This document shows, one piece after another, positions 35,192-43,310 of a DNA stretch of 45,433 nt. Source of the DNA: Cytophagales bacterium (GTDB taxonomy: Bacteria > Bacteroidota > Bacteroidia > Cytophagales > Cyclobacteriaceae); contig DNTA01000120.1 of NCBI GenBank assembly GCA_003500135.1, positions 1-45,433 of the forward strand, read 5' to 3'. Every line of letters begins with the position of its first letter. Position 1 is the first letter of the stretch. Both the position numbers and the translations under genes were made by a program. The notes under the pieces are model-generated. The model saw only the letters and a list, made by a program, of their open reading frames with translations, ran no database searches and was not told the DNA's origin.

Positions 35192-36508
35192 CTAGTTAAA
35201 AAGTGCGCCAGCAATTGTGGCGGTCAACATAGTAGCCAATGTTGCGGCGATCAAAGCCCTGAAACCTAATCTGGACAAATCGGCCTGCCGATTTGGCGCC
35301 ATTCCACCAATTCCTCCTATTTGAATGGCAATACTGCTGAAATTAGCAAACCCACATAATGCGTAAGTGGATATAATAATGGATTTTTGACTCAAAAGAC
35401 CGGCAGCTTTTAACTCTGCCAGACTGAGATAAGCAACGAACTCATTAATTACTGTTTTTTGCCCCAGTAAACTACCTACAAGAATTGTTTCAGACCAGTC
35501 TACACCCATCATAAATGCCAGGACCCTGAACACCTGACCCAGGATATATTGAAGGGAAAACCCATCAAATGCGCCCCCGGTAGAAAATATGACAAAATCG
35601 TTGAGTCCTGTATAATGGCCAATTCCATCTACAAGTATCCAGTTTAAGGTATAAATGATCGCTATAAAGGCGAGCAACATTGCTGCGATATTAAGGGCAA
35701 GCTTTATTCCATCAGAAGCCCCTTTGGCAAGCGCATCAATTAAGTTGACTCCCAGGCTGCCCTTGCTTACCTTCAGACTCCTGTCAATTTTATCGGGTTC
35801 ATTTTCCGGAATGAATATTTTCGACATAACAATGGCTGCCGGTGCATTCATAATGGAAGCACTGAGTAAATAAGTGGCAAATTTGGCTTGCTGTACCGGG
35901 TCCCCCCCTCCAAGAAAAGAGACGTATGCCCCTAATACGCTTCCGGCAATTGTGGCCATCCCCCCTGTCATCAGGCAATTGAGTTCTGACTTGGTCATGT
36001 TGTTGATAAAAGGACGAACAAGCAGAGGCGCCTCCGTTTGTCCCAAAAAGATATTACCGGCCGCAGAAAGACTCTCTGCACCGGAAAGCCTCATAGTTTT
36101 AGCCATGATCCAGGCAAATCCATAGACTATTTTTTGAAGAATACCTAAATAATATAAACCCGCGGTTACGGAAGAAAAGAAAATAACGGTTGGAAGAGCT
36201 TGAAATACAAATAAAAATCCAAGGCTATGGTTCACATCTTGTTGGGCCTCACTGTTTTTAGCCAGATCGCCATATAAAAATTCTGCCCCTTTTAGGGCAA
36301 AGTTCAGAAACTTTACAAAAGCACTTGAAACAACGTCAAAAACATTCTGTATGAAATCAACTTTACCGATTAAAAGGCCGAAAATAAGTTGTATAACGAT
36401 CCCGGCAATTACCAGGCGCCAGCTCACTAATTTTCTGTTTCCAGACAAAAAATAGGCGATAGCAATAAGGCTGACCAGCCCCAGAAGTGCTCTTAAAAAA
36501 TCCAGCAT
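35192..36508 (-). CDS. Concentrative nucleoside transporter (NupC/CNT family)
   Basis: A 438-aa inner-membrane symporter. The CNT signature GQTEAPLLVRPFINNMTKSE and the following GGMATIAGSVLGAYVSFLGG are present, as are ASIMNAPAAIVMSKI and, near the C-terminus, ALCGFANFSSIAIQIGGIG. It imports nucleosides with Na+ or H+. It is the last gene of a - strand operon, 12 bp after the bifunctional nuclease gene; a nuclease-plus-nucleoside-uptake pairing may be meaningful. Confidence 0.93.
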   Translation of the reverse strand: MLDFLRALLGLVSLIAIAYFLSGNRKLVSWRLVIAGIVIQLIFGLLIGKVDFIQNVFDVVSSAFVKFLNFALKGAEFLYGDLAKNSEAQQDVNHSLGFLFVFQALPTVIFFSSVTAGLYYLGILQKIVYGFAWIMAKTMRLSGAESLSAAGNIFLGQTEAPLLVRPFINNMTKSELNCLMTGGMATIAGSVLGAYVSFLGGGDPVQQAKFATYLLSASIMNAPAAIVMSKIFIPENEPDKIDRSLKVSKGSLGVNLIDALAKGASDGIKLALNIAAMLLAFIAIIYTLNWILVDGIGHYTGLNDFVIFSTGGAFDGFSLQYILGQVFRVLAFMMGVDWSETILVGSLLGQKTVINEFVAYLSLAELKAAGLLSQKSIIISTYALCGFANFSSIAIQIGGIGGMAPNRQADLSRLGFRALIAATLATMLTATIAGALFN

Positions 36509-36520
36509 GCATTAATGAGG

Positions 36521-37123
36521 CTAGTTTCTTCTATTCATTTCATCCCTGATCTTGGCGGCACGCTCATAATCCTCATTTTTAAGCGCCTCGTCCAAAAGGG
36601 TTTTTAACTTATCGGTGGTAAAGTCTTCTAAAGATTCTTTCGTACCCGGATCTTTTTCAGTTTCCGATTTAGGTATCTCTTCTGTTAAATCCCCGGTATC
36701 CTCATCGGCCTCATCGGTAAGTACAATACCAGCTTCAGCTAAAATAGTCTCATACGTAAAAATCGGGACGCTAAACCTCAGGCCTATGGCAATGGCATCG
36801 GAAGGCCTGGCATCTATCTCAAAACTTTTTTGTCCGTCGCTACAAACAATTTTGGCAAAAAACACACCTTCCTTGAGGTCGGATATGATAATCTCTTCAA
36901 TAGTAAAATTAAAGGTATGGGCAAATGATTTGAAAAGATCATGCGTCATGGGCCTGTTGGGAATGATCTTTTCAATTTCAATTGCAATGGCCTGGGCTTC
37001 AAACATACCTATTATAATGGGAAGGCGACGTTTTCCAGTCGCCTCACCCAATACTAATGCAAATGATCCGGATTGTGATTGACTCGACGAGAGTCCTAGT
37101 ATTTCCAGTTTTAATTTGTCCAA
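36521..37123 (-). CDS. Bifunctional nuclease (DUF151) domain with C-terminal UVR motif
   Basis: A 200-aa protein. Residues 1-130 match the BFN/DUF151 fold: LPIIIGMFEAQAIAIEIEK, then RPMTHDL and DARPSDAIAIGLR. An acidic linker follows (about 138-165). Residues 168-200 form a UVR motif (TLLDEALKNEDYERAAKIRD) as in UvrB/UvrC. Related proteins are reported to cut RNA and DNA. The fusion is common in Bacteroidota. It sits 6 bp downstream of etfA. Confidence 0.9.
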   Translation of the reverse strand: MDKLKLEILGLSSSQSQSGSFALVLGEATGKRRLPIIIGMFEAQAIAIEIEKIIPNRPMTHDLFKSFAHTFNFTIEEIIISDLKEGVFFAKIVCSDGQKSFEIDARPSDAIAIGLRFSVPIFTYETILAEAGIVLTDEADEDTGDLTEEIPKSETEKDPGTKESLEDFTTDKLKTLLDEALKNEDYERAAKIRDEMNRRN

Positions 37124-37129
37124 AATGAT

Positions 37130-38083
37130 TTATTTTAACTTCTTAACTGCTTCAATCAGCTTAGGTACCACCTCAAAAGCATCGCCTACTATACCATAAT
37201 CGGCTGCTTTGAAAAACGGCGCTTCCGGGTCTTTGTTTATTGCCACCAGAACCTTAGATGAATTCACACCTGCAAGATGCTGAATGGCGCCCGAAATTCC
37301 AACTGCAATATATAGATTTGGACTTACTTTTACGCCGGTTTGTCCTACGTGTTCATGATGCGGACGCCATCCGATATCAGATACCGGCTTGCTGCACCCC
37401 GTAGCTGCGCCAAGTTCTTTCGCAAGTTCTTCGATCATACCCCAGTTTTCCGGGCCTTTAAGACCACGGCCGCCTGAGACAACTATTTCAGCTTCAGTCA
37501 ACAGGACATCACCTTCTGCTACTTCACTGCCTGTGATCTGTGCTCCAAAATCAGCATCATCGAAGGTCACATCGAATTTTTCAACTGTGGCCTGTCCTCC
37601 GTCCTCTTTAAGTGCGACCACATTTTTCTTGATGCCAAGAATTTTCTTATCTGTGGTTAGCGAAACGTTGGCAAAGGCTTTTCCTGTATAAATGCTTCTC
37701 TTAACCGTAAAACCATTGCTGGTATCCGGCAATTCACTTACATTGGTCGCAATGCCCGCACCGTTTTTAATGGCCACTTTGGCAGCAACAATATCGCTCA
37801 AAGACGATTTGGCCAGTACCAGGATATTGGCTCCTGTGTGATCCATAGCCTGAGCAATAGCCGTGGCATAAGCAGCAATATGCCCCTGGTTCAAACGTTC
37901 ATCTTCGACATGTAAAACTTTTTGCGCACCATTTTTTCCGAGCGCCTCCATTTCAGAAGCATCAATTGTACCGAGCGCCAGGGCGGTAACGTCGCCACCC
38001 ATTTCCAAAGCATATGATATGGCCTCCAGAGATGATTTTTTAATGCTGCCATCGGCGCTTTCTGCAAATACTAATATTGACAT
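37130..38083 (-). CDS. etfA: Electron transfer flavoprotein, alpha subunit
   Basis: A 317-aa subunit that holds FAD and passes electrons from acyl-CoA dehydrogenases to the quinone pool. The C-terminal FAD domain is classical: SGGRGLKGPENW, WRPHHEHVGQTGVKVSPNLY, GISGAIQHLAG and AINKDPEAPFF. It pairs with etfB 31 bp upstream. Presence of ETF argues for fatty-acid beta-oxidation with a respiratory chain. Confidence 0.97.
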   Translation of the reverse strand: MSILVFAESADGSIKKSSLEAISYALEMGGDVTALALGTIDASEMEALGKNGAQKVLHVEDERLNQGHIAAYATAIAQAMDHTGANILVLAKSSLSDIVAAKVAIKNGAGIATNVSELPDTSNGFTVKRSIYTGKAFANVSLTTDKKILGIKKNVVALKEDGGQATVEKFDVTFDDADFGAQITGSEVAEGDVLLTEAEIVVSGGRGLKGPENWGMIEELAKELGAATGCSKPVSDIGWRPHHEHVGQTGVKVSPNLYIAVGISGAIQHLAGVNSSKVLVAINKDPEAPFFKAADYGIVGDAFEVVPKLIEAVKKLK

Positions 38084-38114
38084 GTTTTTAATTGCTTTTT
38101 CGTTCCACCATTTG

Positions 38115-38852
38115 TTACAATACCTTTGCTTCGTTGTTGAGCAAATTCACCAATTCCGCCGGATTTTCCGGATCAACGAGTTTTACCTCTCCTTTTTCAG
38201 GTGGCAACTCAAACTTTTCAGCGCTTACCTGTACCGTTTCCTCAGTAGCAGGCACAACATTCAACGGTTTTGTACGGGCCGTCATTATTCCCCTCATATT
38301 GGGTATTTTCCATTCTGCAATCGGTTCCTGACAGCCTGCAACAAATGGCAGTTTAACCTCCAAAAACTCCTTACCTCCTTCTATTTCCCTTGACATTTTA
38401 GCCGTATCACCTTCGATATCAAGCTGCATTACCGGTGAAAAAGATGGTAAATTCAATAACTCACCTACCATGCCATGCACCAGGCCGCTGTTAAAATCGA
38501 TAGATTCACGACCCATTAAGATCAGATCATACGCCCCCTCTTTGGCATAGTGGGCTATATTTCTTGCCACCGAATAACTATCCAGTGGTTCTGCATCCAC
38601 CCTTATGGCGTCATCAGCGCCAATTGCTAATGCTTTTCTTATGGTAGGTTCGGTTTCCGCTGTACCAACATTCAATACGGTAACACTTCCTCCATGAGCC
38701 TCCTTGAGCTCAACAGCACGCGCCAAAGCATAATCATCATATGGCCCTATGATGAACTGCACGCCATTTTTATCGAACTTCGTATTGTCATCTGTAAAGG
38801 CAATTTTTGAAGTCGTATCAGGCACGTGCGTAATACAAACCAAAATTTTCAT
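38115..38852 (-). CDS. etfB: Electron transfer flavoprotein, beta subunit
   Basis: A 245-aa partner of EtfA, with the N-terminal MKILVCITHVPDT start typical of the family, NPYDDYALARAVELKE-like helix (residues 56-71, here GPYDDYALARAVELKE) and GRESIDFNSGLVHGMVGELL with the AMP-binding region. First gene of the operon etfB-etfA-nuclease-transporter. The 82-bp gap to the divergent TPR gene must contain promoters for both; none is a perfect consensus. Confidence 0.97.
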   Translation of the reverse strand: MKILVCITHVPDTTSKIAFTDDNTKFDKNGVQFIIGPYDDYALARAVELKEAHGGSVTVLNVGTAETEPTIRKALAIGADDAIRVDAEPLDSYSVARNIAHYAKEGAYDLILMGRESIDFNSGLVHGMVGELLNLPSFSPVMQLDIEGDTAKMSREIEGGKEFLEVKLPFVAGCQEPIAEWKIPNMRGIMTARTKPLNVVPATEETVQVSAEKFELPPEKGEVKLVDPENPAELVNLLNNEAKVL

Positions 38853-38934
38853 AATAAATCAGATTTATGTTCCATAATTGTTTCAAGCGTGAAATTATAA
38901 TAATTTGGCAAAAAATCGTAAAGATTCATCCTAA

Positions 38935-39261
38935 ATGAAAAATGATCGTTTAGCCCAATTGTTGGCCTTTTTTGAAGAAGATCCTTCAGATTCTTTTACT
39001 CTTTATGCCATAGCGATAGAATATTTGAAAGTTGATCAATCTAAATCATTGAAATATTTTGATCAGCTACTGAAGCAGCATCCTGAATATTTGCCTACAT
39101 ACTATCACGCAGCAGCAGCATATTCCGAATCCGGACAAAGGGATATCGCTGAAATGATCTACAAAAAAGGTATTTCTCTTGCTGAAAAGCAGGGAGATCA
39201 ACATGCACTTTCTGAGCTTAAAAATGCATACACCAATTTTGAAATGGATGACTTAATATGA
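38935..39261 (+). CDS. Short TPR protein (108 aa)
   Basis: About three TPR-like helical pairs, e.g. DSFTLYAIAIEYLKVDQSK, then ALKYF-like SLKYFDQLLKQHPEYLPTYY and AAAYSESGQRDIAEMIYKKG. No signal peptide. Similar short TPR proteins next to etfB occur in Cytophagia as hypothetical genes. Role unknown; it probably binds another protein. Confidence 0.85.
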   Translation: MKNDRLAQLLAFFEEDPSDSFTLYAIAIEYLKVDQSKSLKYFDQLLKQHPEYLPTYYHAAAAYSESGQRDIAEMIYKKGISLAEKQGDQHALSELKNAYTNFEMDDLI

Positions 39262-39262
39262 T

Positions 39263-39291
39263 TATATTACGCATGTAATATATTTTGTTTT
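39263..39291 (+). terminator. Intrinsic terminator of the short TPR gene
   Basis: TATATTAC (39263-39270) pairs with GTAATATA (39275-39282) across GCAT, followed by TTTTGTTTT. It starts directly after the stop codon. Confidence 0.75.
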
Positions 39292-39599
39292 ATATTAAAA
39301 AATGATTACTACTAAGGATATTCTTTATTGTTAATAATAGTCCTATTCAAATATTTGAGGCATTCCAAATTTTAGTTTTTCGCTTCTGCGTATTTCACTT
39401 AGGTGTATCTCTGATGCTTTTTTTATTATTTAAAGCATTATATCAACCACTTTAGACGAATACATTACGCATTCATCGAAGCGGGCCCAATTCATACATA
39501 AAGACAGGCATCCGATTTAGTTATAACACAACGAATTGGTACATTTCTGCATATGTTTATAACAAGGGAAGGGGTTTTTAAACTTAAACTGCGTTTGAT
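39292..39599. other. 308-bp non-coding interval
   Basis: A/T-rich with no gene or recognisable site. It separates the ordinary etf locus from the accessory region. Confidence 0.4.
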
Positions 39600-40144
39600 A
39601 TGTTAGCAGATTCAACAATGCACATCAACCGGGAATCCGATTTTGGGTCCGACTTTGCTTTTTTTAAATCAATATTCGACAAAGCCCCATATGGCAAAAT
39701 TTTAACCGATTTTAAGGGTAGGATCAAATATTCTAATGCGTTTATAAAGCCGTATTTAAACGCGATTGACACCGGGGATGAAATTGGCCAAATACAGTCT
39801 TATTTGCCAAAAACTGATCGTATTCAATTGATTAAAGCGATTAATGATGTAAAAACCAGGTCACCGATAAAATACTATTAAAATTTCAATTGTACCGTGA
39901 TAAACCAACTATTGAATCATTCTATTGTCATGCGTATGCCGTAAATGCCGAAACCCTATTATTTGATTTATAGCTGCTGACCATGCAGAAAGATGAGGAG
40001 GCCACCAATCAAGTGGGTGAAAAAGACCTTTTCAACGCGATCATGAAAAATAGCCCGGACGTGATCTAATTCAAAAATAGAAAGAGTCAGTTCATTAACG
40101 TAAATGATAGCTTTCTTCAAAAGCATAAATTCAGCCGAAAATAA
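39600..40144 (+). pseudogene. Decayed PAS-domain sensor (two PAS segments)
   Basis: From ATG 39600, a PAS-like start is readable (FKSIFDKAPYGKILTDFKGR followed by IKYSNAF) until a TAA at 39879. The reading resumes in another frame (KFQLYRDKPTIESFYCHAYA), meets TAG at 39971, continues through MQKDEEA and a second PAS start, LFNAIMKNSPDVI. It meets TAA at 40067 where PAS proteins usually have Tyr, then runs FKNRKSQFINVNDSFLQKHK to 40144. One frameshift, two nonsense codons and loss of any kinase domain mark it as dead. The parent was probably a multi-PAS histidine kinase. Confidence 0.75.
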
Positions 40145-40274
40145 CGAGCTAAATGTAGCTTACTTTAACTTGGTAGAGTTTGAATCAAACGAAGCGCCAA
40201 CAATAAAGATTGATGGAATTAAAGAAGAATTGGAAGAAATTGTACAATCAGTAACCGTCTATGAATCTGAGTAA
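40143..40274 (+). other. Unidentified 3' gene fragment
   Basis: An open stretch without a start codon encodes NELNVAYFNLVEFESNEAPT and ends IVQSVTVYESE then TAA. Composition is protein-like, but I do not recognise it. It begins where the PAS remnant ends and stops 1 bp before the end of the convergent transposase fragment, so it is probably another remnant in the rearranged region. Confidence 0.3.
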
Positions 40275-40275
40275 A

Positions 40276-40578
40276 CTATCTGGTATGTGCAAAAGCAATT
40301 TGCTCAACTTCTTCCTTGAGTATTTCATTAAGTTTATCCAAAAAACGATAGACCGCACCAATATCTAAATCAATTCCCTGATAGCGATAGAGATATTCTG
40401 CCGTCTTGAGCTTGCTGAGTAGAAACAGAAAAGCCAATCGGGCAATAACCAAATGTCGAAATAATCCTTGCTGAACCTGTGCAAAACCGATGTGGTCATA
40501 GAGCCTTACAAAGACCAGTTCGGGGGGCACAGTTCCAATACTTGCATTGGAAAGGCTTTCCATCACCTGTTCTATCAA
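40276..40578 (-). mobile_element. IS1634-type transposase fragment
   Basis: A 100-residue piece with VRLYDHIGFAQVQQGLFRHL, then VIARLAFLF and SKLKTAEYLYRY. This is the early region of IS1634-family DDE transposases (typically ELLKEL VIARL then SKLKT.EYL). The full enzyme is above 500 aa; the catalytic residues lie beyond this piece and are missing. The frame begins at a TTG without a good start. An inactive remnant. Confidence 0.7.
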
Positions 40579-40636
40579 CGTATCCGTCCGCTAAACGAAT
40601 ATTTCAAGTGTAAGCCAAATTGCTTAAGCTTGTGCC

Positions 40637-40915
40637 ATGAGACGACATGACAAAAAGTTGAAGGCACGGTTGCTGGAAAAGTGGCAGGCATCCGGGGAAC
40701 GCAAGTCCGATTTCGCAGCCCGGCATGGTATAGGGCGCAGTACATTTTATCACTGGACCAAACACCTCAAGGTTTCTGTTCAGCCCCAAAAGGCCCAGGG
40801 CTTTGAGTTGATACCTTTAGGGGAAACAGCAGCATCCTTGGATATTAAACCCACAGTGGTTATCCATTACAAGACCAGAAATTCGATTGGGAACGGATAC
40901 TTTCAAGGAGGATAA
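40637..40915 (+). mobile_element. IS66-family accessory ORF (TnpA-type), 3' end replaced
   Basis: Residues 1-75 of a 92-codon frame are the small helix-turn-helix protein of IS66 elements: LLEKWQASGERKSDFAARHG, then IGRSTFYHWTKHL and GFELIPL. The usual ending (about VVIHY followed by a short hydrophobic tail) is cut at about 40871, after VVIHYKT. From there the DNA belongs to an outer-membrane gene fragment in another frame. The 5' flank GTAAGCC (40611-40617) resembles an IS66 terminal repeat. TnpB and TnpC are absent, so the element is dead. Confidence 0.75.
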
Positions 40916-40922
40916 ACCATAA
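40872..40922 (+). pseudogene. Fragment of a paralogue of the 135-aa outer-membrane gene at 44170
   Basis: Bases 40872-40912 align without gaps to 44299-44339, with 35 of 41 identical. The frame of the full gene is kept: PEIRLGTDTFKEDKP and a stop at 40920-40922 here, against PEIRFGTDTFLED there. Most of the differences fall outside the first 17 bases, which are identical. The piece is fused to the truncated IS66 ORF, a clear recombination scar. Confidence 0.6.
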
Positions 40923-40925
40923 CTT

Positions 40926-40965
40926 CTCCCCCTCAGAGTCTACCAGAGGGAACCAAGAACTACAT
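40926..40965. repeat. Dispersed repeat family A, copy 1 (decayed hairpin)
   Basis: Shares CCCCCTCAGAGTCT, then CC.GAGGG.AC and a final ACTACAT with copy 2 at 41407-41448. The right arm of the hairpin has drifted. It lies directly after the IS66/outer-membrane scar and upstream of the dead toxin-antitoxin genes. Confidence 0.6.
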
Positions 40966-41026
40966 TGCGCTAAACAGACCATTAACCTGGCACACCACAT
41001 TCGATATATTTTCGTATTTTTAACAT

Positions 41027-41248
41027 ATGGATTACAAAAAGTTTTTGGAGATCAGAGCGGATAAACGATTCGGTAAACCCTGTATTAAGGGTACCCGCAT
41101 TACGGTATATGACGACTAGAACTGGCTGGCTAACGGCATGAGCCATGAAGATATTAAATCTGATTTTGAGGAAATAACAGATGATATGATCGATGCTTGC
41201 CTGGCCTATGCCGCAGACAAAGAACGAAGATTGATTTCTTTCACGTGA
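41027..41248 (+). pseudogene. DUF433 antitoxin with a nonsense codon
   Basis: From the ATG at 41027 the frame reads GKPCIKGTRITVYDD, then TAG (41117-41119), then NWLANGMSHEDIKSDFEEIT and ACLAYAADKERR to TGA at 41246. This is the winged-helix DUF433 (VapB-like) antitoxin, in which the position of the stop is normally Leu or Val before NWLANGM. One internal stop truncates it at 30 of 73 codons. Its end overlaps the GTG start of the next gene by 4 bp, the usual layout of a toxin-antitoxin pair. Confidence 0.75.
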
Positions 41249-41406
41249 ACCATCTATTCGATCAGAATATATCCCCCAGGATCCTTAAAATCCTACCTAA
41301 CCAATTTTCAAATTGCCAACAAGTCAGATTCGCCGGACTTGAGGACGCTTCGGATTTGGAAATTTTTCAATTTGCCATGGAAAACGATTTTGCAGTCGTG
41401 ACATTA
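41245..41406 (+). pseudogene. DUF5615 (PIN-like) toxin, truncated by a hairpin repeat
   Basis: A GTG start at 41245 opens NHLFDQNISPRILKILP, SNCQQVRFAGLEDASD, EIFQFAMENDFAVVT. This is the N-terminal half of DUF5615 toxins, which carry a PIN-like nuclease fold with the first acidic residue in FDQN. After VVT the coding sequence breaks off exactly where repeat family A copy 2 begins; the second half with further acidic residues is gone. It pairs with the DUF433 gene upstream. Inactive. Confidence 0.75.
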
Positions 41407-41448
41407 CCCCCCCTCAGAGTCTCCCGGAGGGGACTCTGAGCACTACAT
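41407..41448. repeat. Dispersed repeat family A, copy 2 (intact GGA-loop hairpin)
   Basis: CTCAGAGTC (41413-41421) and GACTCTGAG (41432-41440) form a perfect 9-bp stem, extended inside by CCC/GGG around a GGA loop. It matches copy 1 at 40926 in about 30 of 40 positions. REP-like in form. It terminates the DUF5615 frame. Confidence 0.7.
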
Positions 41449-41499
41449 ACTTTACACTTACTACCAGCGCATTTTATCATGATTTACCAATTGTTTTCT

Positions 41500-41517
41500 T
41501 TTTGCTGATCAGCAAAA
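41500..41517. repeat. Perfect 18-bp palindrome in a 212-bp spacer
   Basis: TTTTGCTGATCAGCAAAA is fully self-complementary. The spacer (41449-41660) also has a 45-codon - strand frame from ATG 41621 to TAA 41484 (YSKYGRRASTERICDTLLYM) that runs through the palindrome. It may be another remnant, but I do not recognise it. Confidence 0.4.
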
Positions 41518-41660
41518 CCTGTCCTTTTAAATTTTCCAAACAAACACTCAAAAGCCATATATAACAAAGTATCACAGATACGTTCTGTACTAGCACGTCG
41601 ACCGTATTTTGAATAGATCATTATTAGACATCTGCATTTTTTCGACATGTATTTAGTATT

Positions 41661-41747
41661 TCCAGTTCGCGTCGGAGATGCTGGAGATCATTGATAGATT
41701 TTCAGTGCCCTTTTGGAACGCCGAAAGAAAAGATATAATTATCTTAG
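41661..41747. repeat. Dispersed repeat family B, copy 1
   Basis: Begins TCCAGTTCGCGTCGGAGATG and contains TGCCCTTTTGGAAC; matches copy 2 at 42371-42462 over about 90 bp. The start folds as GCGTC-GGA-GATGC inside CCA/TGG, again with a GGA loop. It lies 75 bp upstream of the oxidase-family gene. Confidence 0.7.
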
Positions 41748-41822
41748 TAGGGACTTCTCATTTCACTATGCCGGCTTTTATAGGCTCGTTGCCGGTGAGA
41801 TTTCAGATTAAAATGACAAAAA

Positions 41823-42308
41823 ATGGATATTTATACCGACTGGGATAAAATCAGAAAACACTTCAATAAAAGCTTTAGCTCCAACTTTTATGTATCTATT
41901 GCTTCTGACGATCAGGATAATAACCCAACAGTAACACCAATTGGCTCATTGTTCCTGAATGACAATCAAACCGGATTTTATTTCGAGAAGTTTCCCACCA
42001 AATTACCTGAGCACGCTAAAAGTAATCCAAAAGTGTGCTTGCTTGGAGTGAATAGTGGGCGACTAGTTTGGATCAAAGCCTTATTCCGGGAAAGGTTTTC
42101 AGACTATCCGGCGATTAAGCTCTACGGAGAACTTGGCGCCAGAAGAAAAGCGACTGAAAAGGATTTGGCACGACTGAACCGTAGAATGAAAATCACAAAC
42201 GGACTTAGGGGCAATACTTATTTATGGAAAAAAATGGAGTTTGTCCGAGAAATAAAATTTACAAAAGCTGAAAAAATCAATCTCGGAAAGATGACAGCAG
42301 AAATATGA
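41823..42308 (+). CDS. Pyridoxamine 5'-phosphate oxidase-fold flavoprotein
   Basis: A 161-aa single-domain split-barrel protein: NFYVSIASDDQDNNPTVTPI is the strand pair that opens the FMN site, and FEKFPTKLPEHAKSNPKVCL the crossing helix. Relatives bind FMN, F420 or heme; the true substrate cannot be told. The gene is intact and flanked by the two copies of repeat family B, in an area otherwise full of remnants, so it may have come in with them. Confidence 0.8.
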   Translation: MDIYTDWDKIRKHFNKSFSSNFYVSIASDDQDNNPTVTPIGSLFLNDNQTGFYFEKFPTKLPEHAKSNPKVCLLGVNSGRLVWIKALFRERFSDYPAIKLYGELGARRKATEKDLARLNRRMKITNGLRGNTYLWKKMEFVREIKFTKAEKINLGKMTAEI

Positions 42309-42370
42309 AAAACAAATCGGATTTACCGTTGAGTTATCCTCTTCCATGCAATCGTGGTGAATTCAACCTA

Positions 42371-42462
42371 TCCAGTCCGCGTCGGAGACGCTGGTGGTCA
42401 TTAGTGGAATTTCATTGCCCTTTTGGAACACTGGAAATAACGGAGATATATAATCATTTTAG
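42371..42462. repeat. Dispersed repeat family B, copy 2
   Basis: TCCAGTCCGCGTCGGAGACG opens the copy; TGCCCTTTTGGAAC and a GATATATAATCATTTTAG-like end are shared with copy 1. The hairpin GCGTC-GGA-GACGC is perfect here. It ends 18 bp before the ATG of the 255-aa gene and may supply part of its promoter region. An open frame across it (42305-42529) is not a real gene. Confidence 0.7.
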
Positions 42463-42480
42463 CTTGACTTTAAACGAAAC

Positions 42481-43248
42481 ATGCGAGAATTACAAAGTGA
42501 AACAGATATTTTTCAATTACACGACTTAATCGGTGAAAAAATAAATAAACATTTGGACGGGCTGGATCAAAATAAAAGCGCAGATAGTCAAAAAATCTTA
42601 GAGCTCTGTCAAATCGGTAAACTTTTAAGTTCCTATTTTAATAATTATGATATCATTAAGGTTTCAGAAAATCCAGATTTTCTTATTTCTGATGGGGACA
42701 GTGAAATTGGATTGGAACATCAACTTGTTTTAGACCCTAAATTAAAATCAAAAGAAGGATTTTTTGATAATATCGTAAACAAAGTTGAGGAAAAACTTAG
42801 AAATGATAAATCATTGCCTGGAAATATAATTAATCTTGTTTTTAGGGATGAAATCAACTTTAAAATAAACGATAAATCATTAATAATTAATGATATAGCG
42901 AATATTATAAAGTGCTTTGTTAATACTGGGAAATTAAAGGAAAATAAATATATTTTAAATATCCACAAGATCGATAATTCTAAGATATGCATTAATGCAA
43001 ACTTTGGTGCCTACATGCAAAAAGAAATAAGTCCGGACTTAATCTATAAATTTCTATTAAAGAAAGAGGAAAAAGTTGATTCGTACAGAATGAATTCTGT
43101 TCAGACTCAGTGGTTGATTTTAGTTATTGGTAGTCTTGGTGAAAGTTCATATGAACTAAATAGAGAGATAGAAATGAACATTCAAACAAAATTTGATAAA
43201 GTATTTATTTATGAGGATTTGCGAAATAGATTATTTGAATTTAAATAA
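42481..43248 (+). CDS. A/T-rich orphan gene, possible PD-(D/E)xK-type nuclease (255 aa)
   Basis: No named family recognised. The gene is markedly richer in A/T than its neighbours, which suggests recent transfer. Residues 58-82 read IIKVSENPDFLISDGDSEIG then LEHQLV. A Pro-Asp, then a strand with E-x-x-x-E-H about ten residues on, recalls the PD-(D/E)xK nuclease core, with Gln where Lys is usual. The remainder is helical, with several Lys-rich stretches. No signal peptide or membrane helix. Nuclease activity is a weak inference; defence-type function would fit the location. Confidence 0.55.
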   Translation: MRELQSETDIFQLHDLIGEKINKHLDGLDQNKSADSQKILELCQIGKLLSSYFNNYDIIKVSENPDFLISDGDSEIGLEHQLVLDPKLKSKEGFFDNIVNKVEEKLRNDKSLPGNIINLVFRDEINFKINDKSLIINDIANIIKCFVNTGKLKENKYILNIHKIDNSKICINANFGAYMQKEISPDLIYKFLLKKEEKVDSYRMNSVQTQWLILVIGSLGESSYELNREIEMNIQTKFDKVFIYEDLRNRLFEFK

Positions 43249-43310
43249 CAAATAAACCCACTTAAAGCCTCCCTCATGTGAGTCTGACTATTTCATTTAA
43301 ACCCTAAGAA

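Noticed and set aside
41823..42308. Calling the oxidase-fold protein a true PNPOx in vitamin B6 synthesis
   Set aside because: Too short and lacking the PdxH substrate-binding C-terminus; only the FMN-barrel fold is supported.
42305..42529. 74-codon frame through repeat family B copy 2
   Set aside because: Consists mainly of repeat DNA, overlaps the start of the 255-aa gene and is broken by a stop in the other copy.
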